Assembly (NCBI RefSeq): GCF_900104695.1 | Contig: NZ_FNSW01000001.1 | Coordinates: 3,100,001 to 3,164,000 of the forward strand | Length of the DNA: 64,000 bases | Direction of reading: 5' to 3' | Source: Paenibacillus sp. GP183 | GTDB lineage: Bacteria; Bacillota; Bacilli; Paenibacillales; NBRC-103111 | Made by a program: the position numbers and the translations under genes | Notes under the pieces: generated by a model | Told to the model about the DNA's origin: nothing | What the model saw: the letters and a program-made list of their open reading frames with translations, nothing else | Database searches by the model: none | Shown: positions 52,143 through 62,003 of the stretch, one piece after another | How the letters are laid out: the number at the start of each line of letters is the position of its first letter | Numbering within the stretch: position 1 is the first letter of the stretch

Positions 52143-53483
52143 TTAAACCAGCTGTTGTTCAATCACCTGGACAATCCCATTCACGTAAGCTTCAACCTGC
52201 GCTTTATCCGGTCCTTCCGCCATAACGCGAATCAGCGACTCCGTACCGGAGGGACGCACAAGCACGCGACCGTTATCGCCCAGCTCATCCGCAACCTTGC
52301 GAATCGCTTGCTCAATCGGCTGATTGCCGCGCAGCTTGCTCTTATCCGTCACGCGAACATTGACCAATACCTGCGGATACTTCCGCATGATCTGCTTCAT
52401 TTCGCTTAAGCTCTTGCCCGAATGGACCAAGGTGCCTGTGAGCTGCAGCCCTGTAAGAATACCGTCACCCGTGGTGTTGTAATCCAGAAAGATCACATGC
52501 CCGGACTGCTCGCCGCCAAGGTTATACCCGCCCTTGCGCATTTCCTCCATCACATAACGGTCGCCGACCGCCGTTTGGGTCGCCTTGAGACCGGCTTTTT
52601 CAATCCCCTTGAAAAAGCCGATGTTCGACATCACCGTAGTCACGATGGTGCTGTGCTTCAGCTTGCCCTGGCGATTGAGCGCATCGCCGCAAATGCTGAG
52701 GATGAAGTCGCCGTCGACTTCCTCGCCAAGCTCATCGACCGCGATCAAGCGATCCGCGTCTCCGTCAAAAGCAAGACCCAGGTTCGCCCCATGCTTCACA
52801 ACCGCTTCGCGAAGCCGCTCCGGATGCGTCGAACCGCAGCCCTCATTGATGTTGCAGCCATCCGGCTCCGCACCCATCGTGATCACATCCGCGCCCATCT
52901 CGCGGAACACGGCAGGAGCCAGCTCATACGCAGCGCCATGAGCACAATCCAGAACCACCTTGTACCCGCCAAAGGTGCCGGATAACGTCGATTTCAAGAA
53001 ATCGATGTACAGCTCCTTCGCCTCGGTGTCATCGGAAACCGTGCCGATTTGGCCGGCAATCGGTCTTGGCAATTCATCCATCGCGGCATCCATCAAACGC
53101 TCTATCTCCAGCTCCGTTTCATCCAGAAGCTTAAAGCCGTCGCCGCCAAAGAACTTGATCCCGTTATCCTCGATCGGATTGTGTGAAGCGGAAATCATCA
53201 CGCCCGCATCCGCCCCGAGCCTCCGGGTTAAGTAAGCGACCGCCGGTGTACTGACTACACCCAGCCTGATCACATGCGCCCCGATCGACAACAATCCGGC
53301 CACAAGTGCGGCCTCCAGCATCGGACCTGAGATTCGAGTATCTCGGCCGATCACAACTTTCGGATGCTCTGCTTGCCGGGTTAAAACAAATCCGCCGCAG
53401 CGGCCAATCTTATAGGCTAGTTCAGCTGTAAGCTCGCTGTTGGCAACTCCTCTGACTCCATCTGTTCCAAAATATTTACCCAT
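52143..53483 (-). CDS. glmM: Phosphoglucosamine mutase
   Basis: Interconverts glucosamine-6-phosphate and glucosamine-1-phosphate on the way to UDP-GlcNAc. The 446-residue protein starts [12 protein letters not shown]; the active phosphoserine is in [13 protein letters not shown] (near residue 101), the Mg loop is DGDADR (near 240) and the phosphate-binding tail is [13 protein letters not shown]. It is the third gene of the cdaA-cdaR-glmM unit. In this arrangement GlmM can bind CdaA and damp c-di-AMP synthesis. Confidence 0.97.
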   Translation of the reverse strand: MGKYFGTDGVRGVANSELTAELAYKIGRCGGFVLTRQAEHPKVVIGRDTRISGPMLEAALVAGLLSIGAHVIRLGVVSTPAVAYLTRRLGADAGVMISASHNPIEDNGIKFFGGDGFKLLDETELEIERLMDAAMDELPRPIAGQIGTVSDDTEAKELYIDFLKSTLSGTFGGYKVVLDCAHGAAYELAPAVFREMGADVITMGAEPDGCNINEGCGSTHPERLREAVVKHGANLGLAFDGDADRLIAVDELGEEVDGDFILSICGDALNRQGKLKHSTIVTTVMSNIGFFKGIEKAGLKATQTAVGDRYVMEEMRKGGYNLGGEQSGHVIFLDYNTTGDGILTGLQLTGTLVHSGKSLSEMKQIMRKYPQVLVNVRVTDKSKLRGNQPIEQAIRKVADELGDNGRVLVRPSGTESLIRVMAEGPDKAQVEAYVNGIVQVIEQQLV

Positions 53484-53554
53484 TATAGAATGATTCCCCT
53501 CATTTTCTTATACATTTTTGGTTCCGCTGATAGCGATCTCCCGTATGGTGTCTT

Positions 53555-54841
53555 CTATGGTGCCTTAGTAGGGCTAGGACTAGGGCTGGCAGAAGGCCCT
53601 GCACTCGCTGGTGTTTTACTGCTGATTTCTACGGTAGCCAGAATGTCCTGCAGCGCTCCTTTTTTCACAAAGGAAGGAAGATTAAATGAAACTAAAACGG
53701 GATGCTGTCCAGGCGGCAAATTGCTTACATCAACGATTGCCTGTACATCCGATGCCTTAATCACATCAATGATTTTGGGTGCACCTTCAACCGTTATATT
53801 CAATTTGCCGGTATCCGGCGTAATCACCTTGGTGTTGAATCCATCATTTTGCCCAATAATTGTAATCGGTATATTTTCCAGCGCTTTGGTCACCGATGGG
53901 ACAATTTCAACCTGAATGGACACCTTCGCCGGATCCACCTGAGTGATTTTATTAGCCAGCAGCGGAATATCCAGGATATACTCTTTAGACGCGCTCACGT
54001 TCTGAAGGTTCAATGCTGGTCCTTGATAAAATTCCATTTTATCTACTACATCCTGTTTGCCGTATACGGTTACTTTATCAGGAGTCTGTACAATAGACGC
54101 AATAGCAAATCCCTTAAGCGGGTCACCTGTGATTTTCAGCTGTAGAGGAATGGTTTGAAAAGGGCTGGTTATCGGCACCTCCACATCAACCACCTGCGGA
54201 TTCATGCTCACCGCTATTTCTTTGCCATTCTTGTCATAAGCGAGCAGCTTCACTTGCTTGGTAACCGCAGCATCTGCTTTATCCACAGACACCTCGCCGC
54301 GTACAGTTTCTATTTCCGATAAACGGCTGGTAGGCGCTGTGATGTACACTTTGTTCGGCTTAACAATAGGCTGTCCGGCCTTGAGTCCGGCTGCCGGAGT
54401 CCCCTTTACATTAATGACTACAGGGACTTCTTTCTTTTGCTGCTCTTCGATCACGACGTGAACGGTCCGGGGAACGATCACGACCTCCAAGGTAGTCGGA
54501 AAACCAACCGGAGTCAAGGCCAGATCATGCTCGCCTTTGCCCACTTTAGTCAGATCGAGCTCAACCCTGTAATTGTTGCTGGTCGTTAACTTCTTGACTT
54601 CAGAGTCCTTGCCTCTTACAATCACCTGCACATTCGATGGCGAGACAGAGGAAACATAGTAAAGAGATTCATCATATTTTTTCGTTATGGTCACATTATT
54701 TATCGTTTCTTCCCGATTGCTGATCGAGGTGGTGGTTCCGGTTCCGGTTTTCTGGTCCATATGGACGACAACCCAAAGTAAAATCCCAATCACCAGCGCG
54801 ATGACACGCACCACATTCGTATTGCGCAGCCATTTATCCAT
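53555..54841 (-). CDS. cdaR: YbbR-domain regulator of diadenylate cyclase
   Basis: A 428-residue protein with one N-terminal membrane segment (about residues 11-27) and an extracytoplasmic part of four YbbR repeats, ending in a Pro/Ser/Ala-rich tail. CdaR controls the activity of CdaA at the membrane. It overlaps cdaA by eight bases and lies before glmM, the conserved Firmicute order. Repeats are visible as recurring VQVIVRGKDSEV, VYITAPTSRLSE, VTVYGKQDVV and LNITVEGAPKII stretches. Confidence 0.92.
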   Translation of the reverse strand: MDKWLRNTNVVRVIALVIGILLWVVVHMDQKTGTGTTTSISNREETINNVTITKKYDESLYYVSSVSPSNVQVIVRGKDSEVKKLTTSNNYRVELDLTKVGKGEHDLALTPVGFPTTLEVVIVPRTVHVVIEEQQKKEVPVVINVKGTPAAGLKAGQPIVKPNKVYITAPTSRLSEIETVRGEVSVDKADAAVTKQVKLLAYDKNGKEIAVSMNPQVVDVEVPITSPFQTIPLQLKITGDPLKGFAIASIVQTPDKVTVYGKQDVVDKMEFYQGPALNLQNVSASKEYILDIPLLANKITQVDPAKVSIQVEIVPSVTKALENIPITIIGQNDGFNTKVITPDTGKLNITVEGAPKIIDVIKASDVQAIVDVSNLPPGQHPVLVSFNLPSFVKKGALQDILATVEISSKTPASAGPSASPSPSPTKAP

Positions 54842-55649
54842 TCGAACGACCCCTCCATTTCAAGAAAGGGTTCTTTTCATTCGTTTTCGTTTTGGGCTTG
54901 AGCTCTTCAAACAGCTTAAACACCAAGGATTCTTCCCTCATGTCTCGTAAAATATGGCCGTTCATCGTCAAAGAAACCTGGCCTGTCTCCTCGGATACAA
55001 TGATGCACATGGCATCGGAAACCTCGCTCATTCCAATTGCAGCTCTATGCCGAGTGCCAAGCTCTTTGCTGATAAAAGGGTTTTCCGACAGCGGCAAATA
55101 ACATCCGGCGGCCATGAGCAGATTCTGGCGTATGATCACCGCTCCGTCATGCAGGGGCGTGTTGGGAATAAATATATTAATCAACAGCTCAGCACTGATC
55201 TTGCTTTCAATGGCGGTGCCGGACTCCACATAATCCGTGAGCCCCGTCTCCTTTTCAAACACGATCAGCGCTCCGATCTTACGTTTCGACAAATAATTGA
55301 CCGCGTGAATAACATCACCGATCCGCTTGTTGATTTCCTCGTCGCCCTCCGTTGAAGATCGACTGAACAGTTTGCCTCTTCCGAGCTGCTCCAAAGCGCG
55401 GCGAAGCTCCGGTTGAAAGATGATGATGATCGCAAGAACCCCGAATGTAAACGCCTGATTCATCATCCACTGCAAGGTGCTGAGCTTAAACCAGATACTG
55501 ATGACCCACGTGACAACCACCACGAGGATCCCTTTCATCAACTGTATGGCTCTTGTTCCGCGAACAAGCAAAATGAGTTTATAAATGACATAGCTCACGA
55601 TTACAATGTCAACACCATCTTTTATCGAGAAGCCCGCGAAGTAATCCAT
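54834..55649 (-). CDS. cdaA: Diadenylate cyclase, membrane form
   Basis: Makes c-di-AMP from two ATP. The 271-residue protein has three N-terminal membrane segments (about residues 10-85) and a DAC domain with the catalytic DGA in LHDGAVII and the RHR of LGTRHRAAIG. c-di-AMP controls potassium and osmolyte uptake and cell-wall homeostasis. It heads cdaA-cdaR-glmM; the sigW-rsiW genes lie just upstream behind a terminator. A TATGAT lies in the upstream gap near 55708, but its -35 is weak. Confidence 0.96.
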   Translation of the reverse strand: MDYFAGFSIKDGVDIVIVSYVIYKLILLVRGTRAIQLMKGILVVVVTWVISIWFKLSTLQWMMNQAFTFGVLAIIIIFQPELRRALEQLGRGKLFSRSSTEGDEEINKRIGDVIHAVNYLSKRKIGALIVFEKETGLTDYVESGTAIESKISAELLINIFIPNTPLHDGAVIIRQNLLMAAGCYLPLSENPFISKELGTRHRAAIGMSEVSDAMCIIVSEETGQVSLTMNGHILRDMREESLVFKLFEELKPKTKTNEKNPFLKWRGRSNG

Positions 55650-55748
55650 TCTCTTATCCCCCAGCGATTCGGCCGCCTTTTCTTACTATTTCTCTATACA
55701 TAGATCATACCATAATCCGTAGAATTGTTCTATTCGCCAACATCCATG

Positions 55749-55784
55749 CAAAAAAAACCTCCATTTCCTTGGAAAGGGAGGTTT
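55749..55784 (-). terminator. Terminator after rsiW
   Basis: On the minus strand AAACCTCCCTTTCC and GGAAATGGAGGTTT pair, and eight T follow. It starts at the rsiW stop codon and separates sigW-rsiW from cdaA. Confidence 0.85.
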
Positions 55785-56397
55785 ACTTGGAAGACGAGGT
55801 GAATTGGTGCACCAATTCACCAAGTTTGTACCAAATCCAGCCAAACGCTGCGTCCACATGTGTGATCTGACCTGATATATGTGCCGTAGATGCCAGGTTC
55901 AAGGACCCGTCGATGACGACCAGGTTGCCTTTTACATCCCCCTGCACCTGCAGTTTTCCGCTCTGCACAATCAGATTTCCATTTACGGTATGCCCCTCGG
56001 GGACAATCACTGTATCTCCTTGGATAATTACATCCTGGAGATCGGTTCCTTTCACCATCAGCTCTCCGCCCTGATTCCACATCGACATAAAGCTTGCAAA
56101 CATAACGGCTGCGAACACGACCGCCACAGAGGCTGCCGGATGCCTGCGAATCCACTGTGTCCAAGCATTGCGCTTCTTCACGGGAGGCAGACCTTTCATG
56201 ATCCGCTCGGTTAAATCATCTGGTACACCTGCAGGGAGGAGCGCACGCGCCATAGCGTCCGTTCTCTCCAATTGTTTAAATAAGGCGTGACAATCGGTAC
56301 ACCCGATAAGATGCTCTTTCAACTTTAACACTTCCGGCCCCGATAAATCCCCATCCAGATAATCGTGCATGAGCGGGAGGGCTTCCTTACATTTCAT
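55783..56397 (-). CDS. rsiW: Anti-sigma factor RsiW-like, with bactofilin-like outer domain
   Basis: A 204-residue membrane anti-sigma factor. The N-terminal zinc-binding domain has the ZAS motif HLIGCTDC (HxxxCxxC, near residues 28-35). One transmembrane segment lies near residues 88-108. The outer part holds short beta-repeat units such as VIIQGDTVIVPEG, NGNLIVQSGKLQVQGDVKGN and LVVIDGSLNL, resembling a bactofilin-like beta-helix. ATG 56397 follows AAGGGG. It would hold SigW inactive until proteolysis under envelope stress. It is preceded by its own sigma-W-type promoter. Confidence 0.87.
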   Translation of the reverse strand: MKCKEALPLMHDYLDGDLSGPEVLKLKEHLIGCTDCHALFKQLERTDAMARALLPAGVPDDLTERIMKGLPPVKKRNAWTQWIRRHPAASVAVVFAAVMFASFMSMWNQGGELMVKGTDLQDVIIQGDTVIVPEGHTVNGNLIVQSGKLQVQGDVKGNLVVIDGSLNLASTAHISGQITHVDAAFGWIWYKLGELVHQFTSSSK

Positions 56398-56453
56398 AAA
56401 TAACCCACCCCTTTCTTCAGCATCACTGATCTGTGCAAGTAAGTTTAATACCA

Positions 56454-56479
56454 TACGTTTTAATAACCAAGATGTTTCA
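56454..56479 (-). promoter_or_regulatory. ECF sigma-W-type promoter between sigW and rsiW
   Basis: Minus strand TGAAAC (56479-56474), exactly 16 bp, then CGTA (56457-56454), identical to the B. subtilis sigma-W consensus. It lies after the sigW stop and about 55 bp before the rsiW start. It would transcribe rsiW but not sigW. Confidence 0.8.
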
Positions 56480-56496
56480 AAAAATAATGAAAGCCT

Positions 56497-57081
56497 TTAA
56501 TCCTCGATTAGGCTCGGATCCTGCTCCAGCTTCTTGCGTAAGTATTCCCTGCCCCGATGCACCCTGGTTTTTACGGTAGTCACGGGCATATCCAGGACAT
56601 CGCTGATCTCCTGCAGCGACATATCCTGCAAATACCGCAAGATGACCACGGATTTATATTTCTCAGGCAGCGCATCTATGGCCTTGCGGATCTGAATCTG
56701 CGTTTCAGACAGGATCATCAGTCTTTCCGGTGTTTCCTCATTTCCAGGCAGCATGGAATAATAATCATTGCCTTCGCCGTCCGGCATCTCCGCATCGAGT
56801 GAATAGGCGGAATGCTTTCGTTTGCGCAAGCGATCGATACAATGATTCGTTCCAATTCGAAAGATCCAGGTAGAAAATTTCTGCTGCTCATCATACCTAT
56901 GCAAGTTCGTATATACCCTCAAAAAAGTTTCTTGAACCGCATCCTCAGCCTCATGCTTGTTGTTCAACATACGGTAAGCGAGATGATATATTTTATCCTT
57001 ATACAGATCCACCAGTTCAGCAAAAGCTCCCCGGTCGCCGTTTCTGGCTAATTTGGCCAATCGTGTTTCCACAGAATTCAC
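56497..57081 (-). CDS. sigW: RNA polymerase ECF sigma factor SigW
   Basis: A 194-residue ECF sigma factor. Region 2 has YRMLNNKHEAEDAVQETFLRV with KFSTWIFRIGTNHCIDRLRKRK, and region 4 has LPEKYKSVVILRYLQDMSLQEI through TTVKTRVHRGREYLRKK. The neighbours rsiW, cdaA, cdaR, glmM and glmS are in the same order as in B. subtilis, which supports SigW. It directs the response to envelope damage and antimicrobial peptides. I found no sigma-W-type promoter directly upstream of this gene. Confidence 0.93.
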   Translation of the reverse strand: MNSVETRLAKLARNGDRGAFAELVDLYKDKIYHLAYRMLNNKHEAEDAVQETFLRVYTNLHRYDEQQKFSTWIFRIGTNHCIDRLRKRKHSAYSLDAEMPDGEGNDYYSMLPGNEETPERLMILSETQIQIRKAIDALPEKYKSVVILRYLQDMSLQEISDVLDMPVTTVKTRVHRGREYLRKKLEQDPSLIED

Positions 57082-57099
57082 TGAAATTCCTCCAGCTTC

Positions 57100-58011
57100 T
57101 TAACGTTCATTCCTTACAATTTTTGCGATCTCTGCCCTGGATCTCTTCTCGGACAACAAAATGCCTGCAAGAATAAGGATCATGCCCAGCCATTGAACGA
57201 GCAGTACCGGTTCTCCAAGGAGCAAAAATGCGGCAACAATCGCTACCGGAAGCTCTATGGATCCTAACATAGCAGCAAGGGTGCTGCCGATCCTGGGGAT
57301 TCCAACATTGAAGGCTATTGTGGGAACCACTTGTCCGAAAAATCCGAGCATCAGACCCCAACCCAATAATTGTAACGTATTTCCATCGAGAAATATATTG
57401 GGCGGATAAACAAGATAAATCATCGGAATCGCCGCGGTGATCATGACCGCCGATTTCATGAGCGGAGGAAGATCACTTTTGACCTGCCCCGTCATAAACA
57501 AAAACAAACTATAGGTCAATCCGGATAGCAGCCCGAACAGAATACCTTTACCGCTCAACTGACTCCAATTTGCCCCAAATATATTAACGTCAAGCAGCGT
57601 CCCGATCATAATAACAATTATAGCCAGAGTTTCATTCGGTCTCGGTAACCGCTTTCGGGCTATACAATCCATGGCAATCGTCATCCAAGTAAACTGAAAC
57701 AGTAAAACAATCGATAAAGAGGCATCCAAATGCGTTAATGAACTATTATAAAAAATAGTTGTTAAAGACAGCCCAAAAATTCCGATGCACGCCAGTTGGA
57801 TCCATGGACCCCGAAATGGGTTCACCCACGATTTTTTGTTGAAAGCCACAAGTATCCAAAGCATCAAGGCGCCTGCCGTTATCTGCGCAACTGTAATTTG
57901 ACCATCCTTGAAGCCTGACGCAAAGGCTATTTTAATAAAAGAAGATAAAATGCCGTAGCTTGAGGCTCCTATAATCACCAATACGACAGCTATCCATCGT
58001 GCGTTAACCAT
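57100..58011 (-). CDS. EamA-family (DMT) transporter
   Basis: A 303-residue membrane protein with ten hydrophobic segments in two EamA repeats; the second repeat ends ASLSIVLLFQFTWM-type and GSIELPVAIVAAFLLLGEP. DMT proteins export metabolites or amino acids; the substrate is unknown. It lies 19 bp upstream of sigW on the same strand, so read-through into sigW is likely. The final segment ends in a basic tail. Confidence 0.87.
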   Translation of the reverse strand: MVNARWIAVVLVIIGASSYGILSSFIKIAFASGFKDGQITVAQITAGALMLWILVAFNKKSWVNPFRGPWIQLACIGIFGLSLTTIFYNSSLTHLDASLSIVLLFQFTWMTIAMDCIARKRLPRPNETLAIIVIMIGTLLDVNIFGANWSQLSGKGILFGLLSGLTYSLFLFMTGQVKSDLPPLMKSAVMITAAIPMIYLVYPPNIFLDGNTLQLLGWGLMLGFFGQVVPTIAFNVGIPRIGSTLAAMLGSIELPVAIVAAFLLLGEPVLLVQWLGMILILAGILLSEKRSRAEIAKIVRNER

Positions 58012-58130
58012 ACTGTAAAGCTCCTGTCCAAAGGTCGCGCGGCAAGCAGAGGAAAAGCCGAGATATCCCCTGATGAAGACACTCGACTTTGTACTCAGGT
58101 CTTGTCGTAGCTTGGCTTGGCTGTGATGAA

Positions 58131-60917
58131 TCAGCCTGTATTTCTCAAGCCCGCGGCTATTCCGTTAATCGTAAGCAGCACTTCTCGAAGCAGAATCGCG
58201 TCATCTTCATCGCGATCACGCTGTTCCCGAAGCTCCTTAATTAATTCCACCTGCATATAGCTGAGCGGATCCACATATGGATTGCGAAGTCGAATCGACT
58301 CCTGGATAACAGGCACGTTATCCAGAATCTCCTTCTGTCCGGTTATCTGTAAAATCAGCGAGGAGGATAAATCATATTCTTCCTTAATTAATGTGTAGAT
58401 ACGCTCTGCCAGTTGGGGTTCCTTAACCAAGCTTCCATATTCCTTCGCAATCAGCATATCCGATTTGGCAAGTGCCATCTGCACGTTATCGATCATGGAT
58501 CGGAAGAAGGACCATTCTTCGTACATTTGCTTCAGGATTTCCAGGTTTTCCGGTTTGTTTTGGTAAAAGCTCTGCAATCCGCTGCCCGCCGCATACCACG
58601 CCGGCAGCAAATAACGGCTCTGCGTCCATGCAAACACCCACGGAATCGCTCTTAGATCTTCAAATCGATCGCTATTTTTACGCTTGGATGGCCGCGAGCC
58701 GATATTCAGCTCGCCAACCTCCGGCAGCGGGGTTGATTCCTTGAAGAACGTCAGGAAGTCTTCGTCCCGGAAGATCAGATCCTGATATTTCGTCTGGGCA
58801 TGCTGCGAAATCCCCTTCATGATCGATTCCCACTTTACATCGGATTCATCGATCTGCGGATCGTGGGCAAGCGTCGCCGCCTTAACCAACGCAAAAGTTG
58901 CCTGCTCCAGGCTGCGATACGCAATACCCTGCAGCGAATAGCGCGAAGAAAGCACCTCACCTTGCTCGGTGATCTTGATGCCGCCGCCAATCGTTTCTGC
59001 AGGCTGCGCCAGAATACTGCGGTTTAGCGGCATGCCCCCGCGTCCCAGCGCGCCTCCGCGTCCGTGGAAGAACTTCAGCTTCACGCCGAATTTCTGGGCG
59101 GCCTTTGTGATGTTCTGCAGCGCCATCCGAAGCTCCCAGTTCGCCGTGATCACGCCGCCATCCTTGTTGCTGTCGGAATAGCCCAGCATGATCTCATGCA
59201 GCGGCGCGGCAGGGTCCAGAGTTGCCCTGTAGGCCGGAATGTCGAGCAAGGTTGTCATAATCTCAGGCGCTGCATGCAAGTCGTCAATGGTCTCAAACAG
59301 AGGTACGGATTGTATCGTACTGGTTACAGTGCCATCAGCTTCCTTGCGGTAAAGCCCGGCTTCTTTGGCAAATACCAATACCTCAAGCAGGTCACTCGCT
59401 CCTGCCGTCATACTGATTAAGTAGCTTGATATACAATTCCGTCCAAACTCCACTTGAGCTCGCTGCACGGTTTTATAAACGTCCAGGCACTCCTGCGTGT
59501 TCTCCGAATATTGCAGGTAAGGAGATGTAATCGGTCTAGGCTCATCCAGAAGGGAACTGAGCAAGGCTACTTTGTCATCTTCAGAGAGCTTATTATAGTC
59601 TGAAGCAATGCCCATTTTCGCCAAAATCTCCGTCATGGCCATTTCATGTTCTTTGCTGTGCTGCCTGATATCCAAAGCCGCCAGGTGAAAGCCAAACAGC
59701 TCGGCCTGGCGGATCAGCTTTTTGATGTACTCGTCCGCTACATAATTCGCGTAGTGACCGCGCAAGCTCTTATCCATAATCCGCAGATCCTGAATGAATT
59801 CATCCGGATTGTTGTACTTTTGCGAGTCCGAAATCGCCGGATTTCCGGTGTTATGAATTTTTTCTATCATATAAGTAACCTTAATCCGATAAGGTTCCTT
59901 TTCATTACGCCAAACGTCCTGGGTATTGCCTAGAGCATCCCGATCCTTTTGGATCGACTCGAGCAGTTCATCGCTGACGTTGACAATATTTTTGCTGAAG
60001 CTCATTTGCTTCACGGTTTCCTTCAGCTGCTCTTCATATTTCTGCAGGGCCAACTGACGATGCAATCCCAGTGTTTCCCAAGTTACTTTGGACGTAACGG
60101 ATGGGTTCCCATCACGGTCTCCGCCAATCCACGAGCCAAACTTCAGGAAGGATGGAACATGCCACTCTTCTTGCGGATAATACTTGGATAAGCAGCGCTC
60201 AAGTTCGAGATACACATCCGGGAGAACGTTAAACAACGTCTCATCAAAAAAGTAGAGGCCATTTCGCACCTCATCAATGACTGTCGGCTTACGGTCACGA
60301 AGCTCATCCGTCTGCCACAAATTAAGCACTTCTCCCAAAAGCTTCTCATGAAGCTGCTCTCTTTCGCGGTAAGTCAAGGAAGGATCATCAAGCTGCATTA
60401 CATCGCTCGAAATGCGCAAATTGATATCGAGCACAGCTCTGCGCATAGCTTCTGTAGGGTGAGCCGTCATCACCAGCTCCAAGGAAATAGTCTGCAAAAT
60501 TTCCTGCACTTCATCTTTCGGCAGGTTTTGATGCTTGAGCTCCTGAACCACACTTTCAATAGAGCCCGGTTGAATGGATTCTCCTGAGGTGCGCTCGTAA
60601 TCCCGCTTACGGCGAATTCGATGATTTTGCTCGGCAATATTCACCAATTGAAAATAAATCGCGAATGCACGTATAACCTGGTGTCGAATTTCCGGATCCA
60701 GGGAACGAATCGTATGCTTGAATTCCTCATAGATCTCAGGAACATAATGCGCTCTTAGAGATTTGCTCATTTCCCTGATCTTTTCAACAACATCCAGCAG
60801 ATCTTGACCACCCTGATGAACCAAAACTTCTCCTAAAATCTGGCCTAAAAATCGTACGTCTCTTCTCAGCAGGTTATTGGCGGTTTGCTTTTGTAACGAA
60901 GCACCGTTCTCTATCAT
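58131..60917 (-). CDS. ppc: Phosphoenolpyruvate carboxylase
   Basis: Makes oxaloacetate from phosphoenolpyruvate and bicarbonate, refilling the citric acid cycle. The 928-residue protein shows VMTAHPTEAMRR (catalytic His, about residue 152), GYSDSNKDGG, FHGRGGALGRGG and the C-terminal end LRNTG typical of bacterial PEPC. The length is normal. GAGGTGAGAGA precedes the ATG. Monocistronic, on the minus strand. Confidence 0.96.
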   Translation of the reverse strand: MIENGASLQKQTANNLLRRDVRFLGQILGEVLVHQGGQDLLDVVEKIREMSKSLRAHYVPEIYEEFKHTIRSLDPEIRHQVIRAFAIYFQLVNIAEQNHRIRRKRDYERTSGESIQPGSIESVVQELKHQNLPKDEVQEILQTISLELVMTAHPTEAMRRAVLDINLRISSDVMQLDDPSLTYREREQLHEKLLGEVLNLWQTDELRDRKPTVIDEVRNGLYFFDETLFNVLPDVYLELERCLSKYYPQEEWHVPSFLKFGSWIGGDRDGNPSVTSKVTWETLGLHRQLALQKYEEQLKETVKQMSFSKNIVNVSDELLESIQKDRDALGNTQDVWRNEKEPYRIKVTYMIEKIHNTGNPAISDSQKYNNPDEFIQDLRIMDKSLRGHYANYVADEYIKKLIRQAELFGFHLAALDIRQHSKEHEMAMTEILAKMGIASDYNKLSEDDKVALLSSLLDEPRPITSPYLQYSENTQECLDVYKTVQRAQVEFGRNCISSYLISMTAGASDLLEVLVFAKEAGLYRKEADGTVTSTIQSVPLFETIDDLHAAPEIMTTLLDIPAYRATLDPAAPLHEIMLGYSDSNKDGGVITANWELRMALQNITKAAQKFGVKLKFFHGRGGALGRGGMPLNRSILAQPAETIGGGIKITEQGEVLSSRYSLQGIAYRSLEQATFALVKAATLAHDPQIDESDVKWESIMKGISQHAQTKYQDLIFRDEDFLTFFKESTPLPEVGELNIGSRPSKRKNSDRFEDLRAIPWVFAWTQSRYLLPAWYAAGSGLQSFYQNKPENLEILKQMYEEWSFFRSMIDNVQMALAKSDMLIAKEYGSLVKEPQLAERIYTLIKEEYDLSSSLILQITGQKEILDNVPVIQESIRLRNPYVDPLSYMQVELIKELREQRDRDEDDAILLREVLLTINGIAAGLRNTG

Positions 60918-61016
60918 TCTCTCACCTCATCTAGACATGGCCTTGCAAAAACTCATTCCTGTCATTTTACCACAATCCATAACGAGGATACAGAGTGCAT
61001 GAAAAAAACATAGAAA

Positions 61017-61045
61017 AAGCACCCCAAACAATTGAGGTGCTTCTG
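61017..61045 (-). terminator. Terminator after tadC
   Basis: AAGCACCCC (61017-61025) and GAGGTGCTT (61034-61042) form a stem with a T-run on the minus strand, just past the stop at 61064. Confidence 0.8.
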
Positions 61046-61063
61046 CTTAATGAATTCGATTTA

Positions 61064-61999
61064 TCATGGTTTATTATTACTAAATACCTGTATAAACTGG
61101 ATAGCAGCTGGACCTAGGAGAACAATGAAAATGCTGGGGAATATAAACAGCACCAAGGGAAAGAGCATTTTAACCGGCGCCTTCATCGCTTCTTCCTCAG
61201 CCCGCTGCTTCCTCTTCTCGCGAACCTCATGCGACTGAACGCGCAGCACCTGCACAAGTCCGATCCCAAGCTTTTCCGCCTGCAAAATGCTGCTGATCAG
61301 CACCTTCATTTCGTCGAGAACGAGCCGTTCCTTGACTCCGGTCAACGCTTCCCTCCTTGTCTTGCCGAGGCGAATTTCCTCCAAGCATCGCCGAAATTCC
61401 CCCGCCAGGACACCCTCCTTCTTCGCGACCATCTTGCTGATCGCCGAATCAAAGCCCAGTCCCGCCTCCAAGCTTACGGTTAGTAAATCCAATACATCCG
61501 GCAGCTCCCTAAGTGCGAATCTACTTCGCTGCCTTGTTTTTAATTTCAGGTAATAGCCCGGCAGAAGTAAAGCGGCAATGAAGCCTGCAAGTATAAAAAG
61601 AATCTTGAAGCCTATTCCCACTCCCAAAATGAAGCTGTAACCGCCAAATAGAACGGGAAGCAGGATCAGCAAAGACAGCTGCAGGATTCGATAATCAATC
61701 GGCGACATGTTGAACGGCCGTCCGGCCTGCTGCAGCTTATGCTCGATGCGGGTTTCCTCCCAGCCCTGGAGCCTGCGGGTAAAGCTGCGGCGAAGGGGTC
61801 GGAACAGATTTTTAAGCAAGTTGCCAAGAGCAGATTCACTTTTCACAGCAGCCTCATCTTGAGCTTCCATGCTGAGTCCGTCCAATTCCCCTTTCACTTG
61901 AGACAGCCGGTGTTTGTGTCGCTTGCTCTTCTCCTCACGATGTATAAATACCGTGTAAACTGCCAGCGCCACCGTAAAGAAAAAGGAAAGATAAAGCAT
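61064..61999 (-). CDS. Type II secretion F-family protein (TadC-like)
   Basis: A 311-residue inner-membrane platform protein with the T2SSF domain. The order and size fit TadC of tight-adherence (Flp pilus-like) systems: LPDVLDLLTVSLEAGLGFDSAISKM, followed by RREALTGVKERL and SSILQAEKLGIGLVQVLRVQSHE. It is the distal gene of tadA-tadB-tadC. It pairs with the TadB-like protein to anchor the assembly ATPase. Confidence 0.88.
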   Translation of the reverse strand: MLYLSFFFTVALAVYTVFIHREEKSKRHKHRLSQVKGELDGLSMEAQDEAAVKSESALGNLLKNLFRPLRRSFTRRLQGWEETRIEHKLQQAGRPFNMSPIDYRILQLSLLILLPVLFGGYSFILGVGIGFKILFILAGFIAALLLPGYYLKLKTRQRSRFALRELPDVLDLLTVSLEAGLGFDSAISKMVAKKEGVLAGEFRRCLEEIRLGKTRREALTGVKERLVLDEMKVLISSILQAEKLGIGLVQVLRVQSHEVREKRKQRAEEEAMKAPVKMLFPLVLFIFPSIFIVLLGPAAIQFIQVFSNNKP

Positions 62000-62003
62000 A
62001 CGT

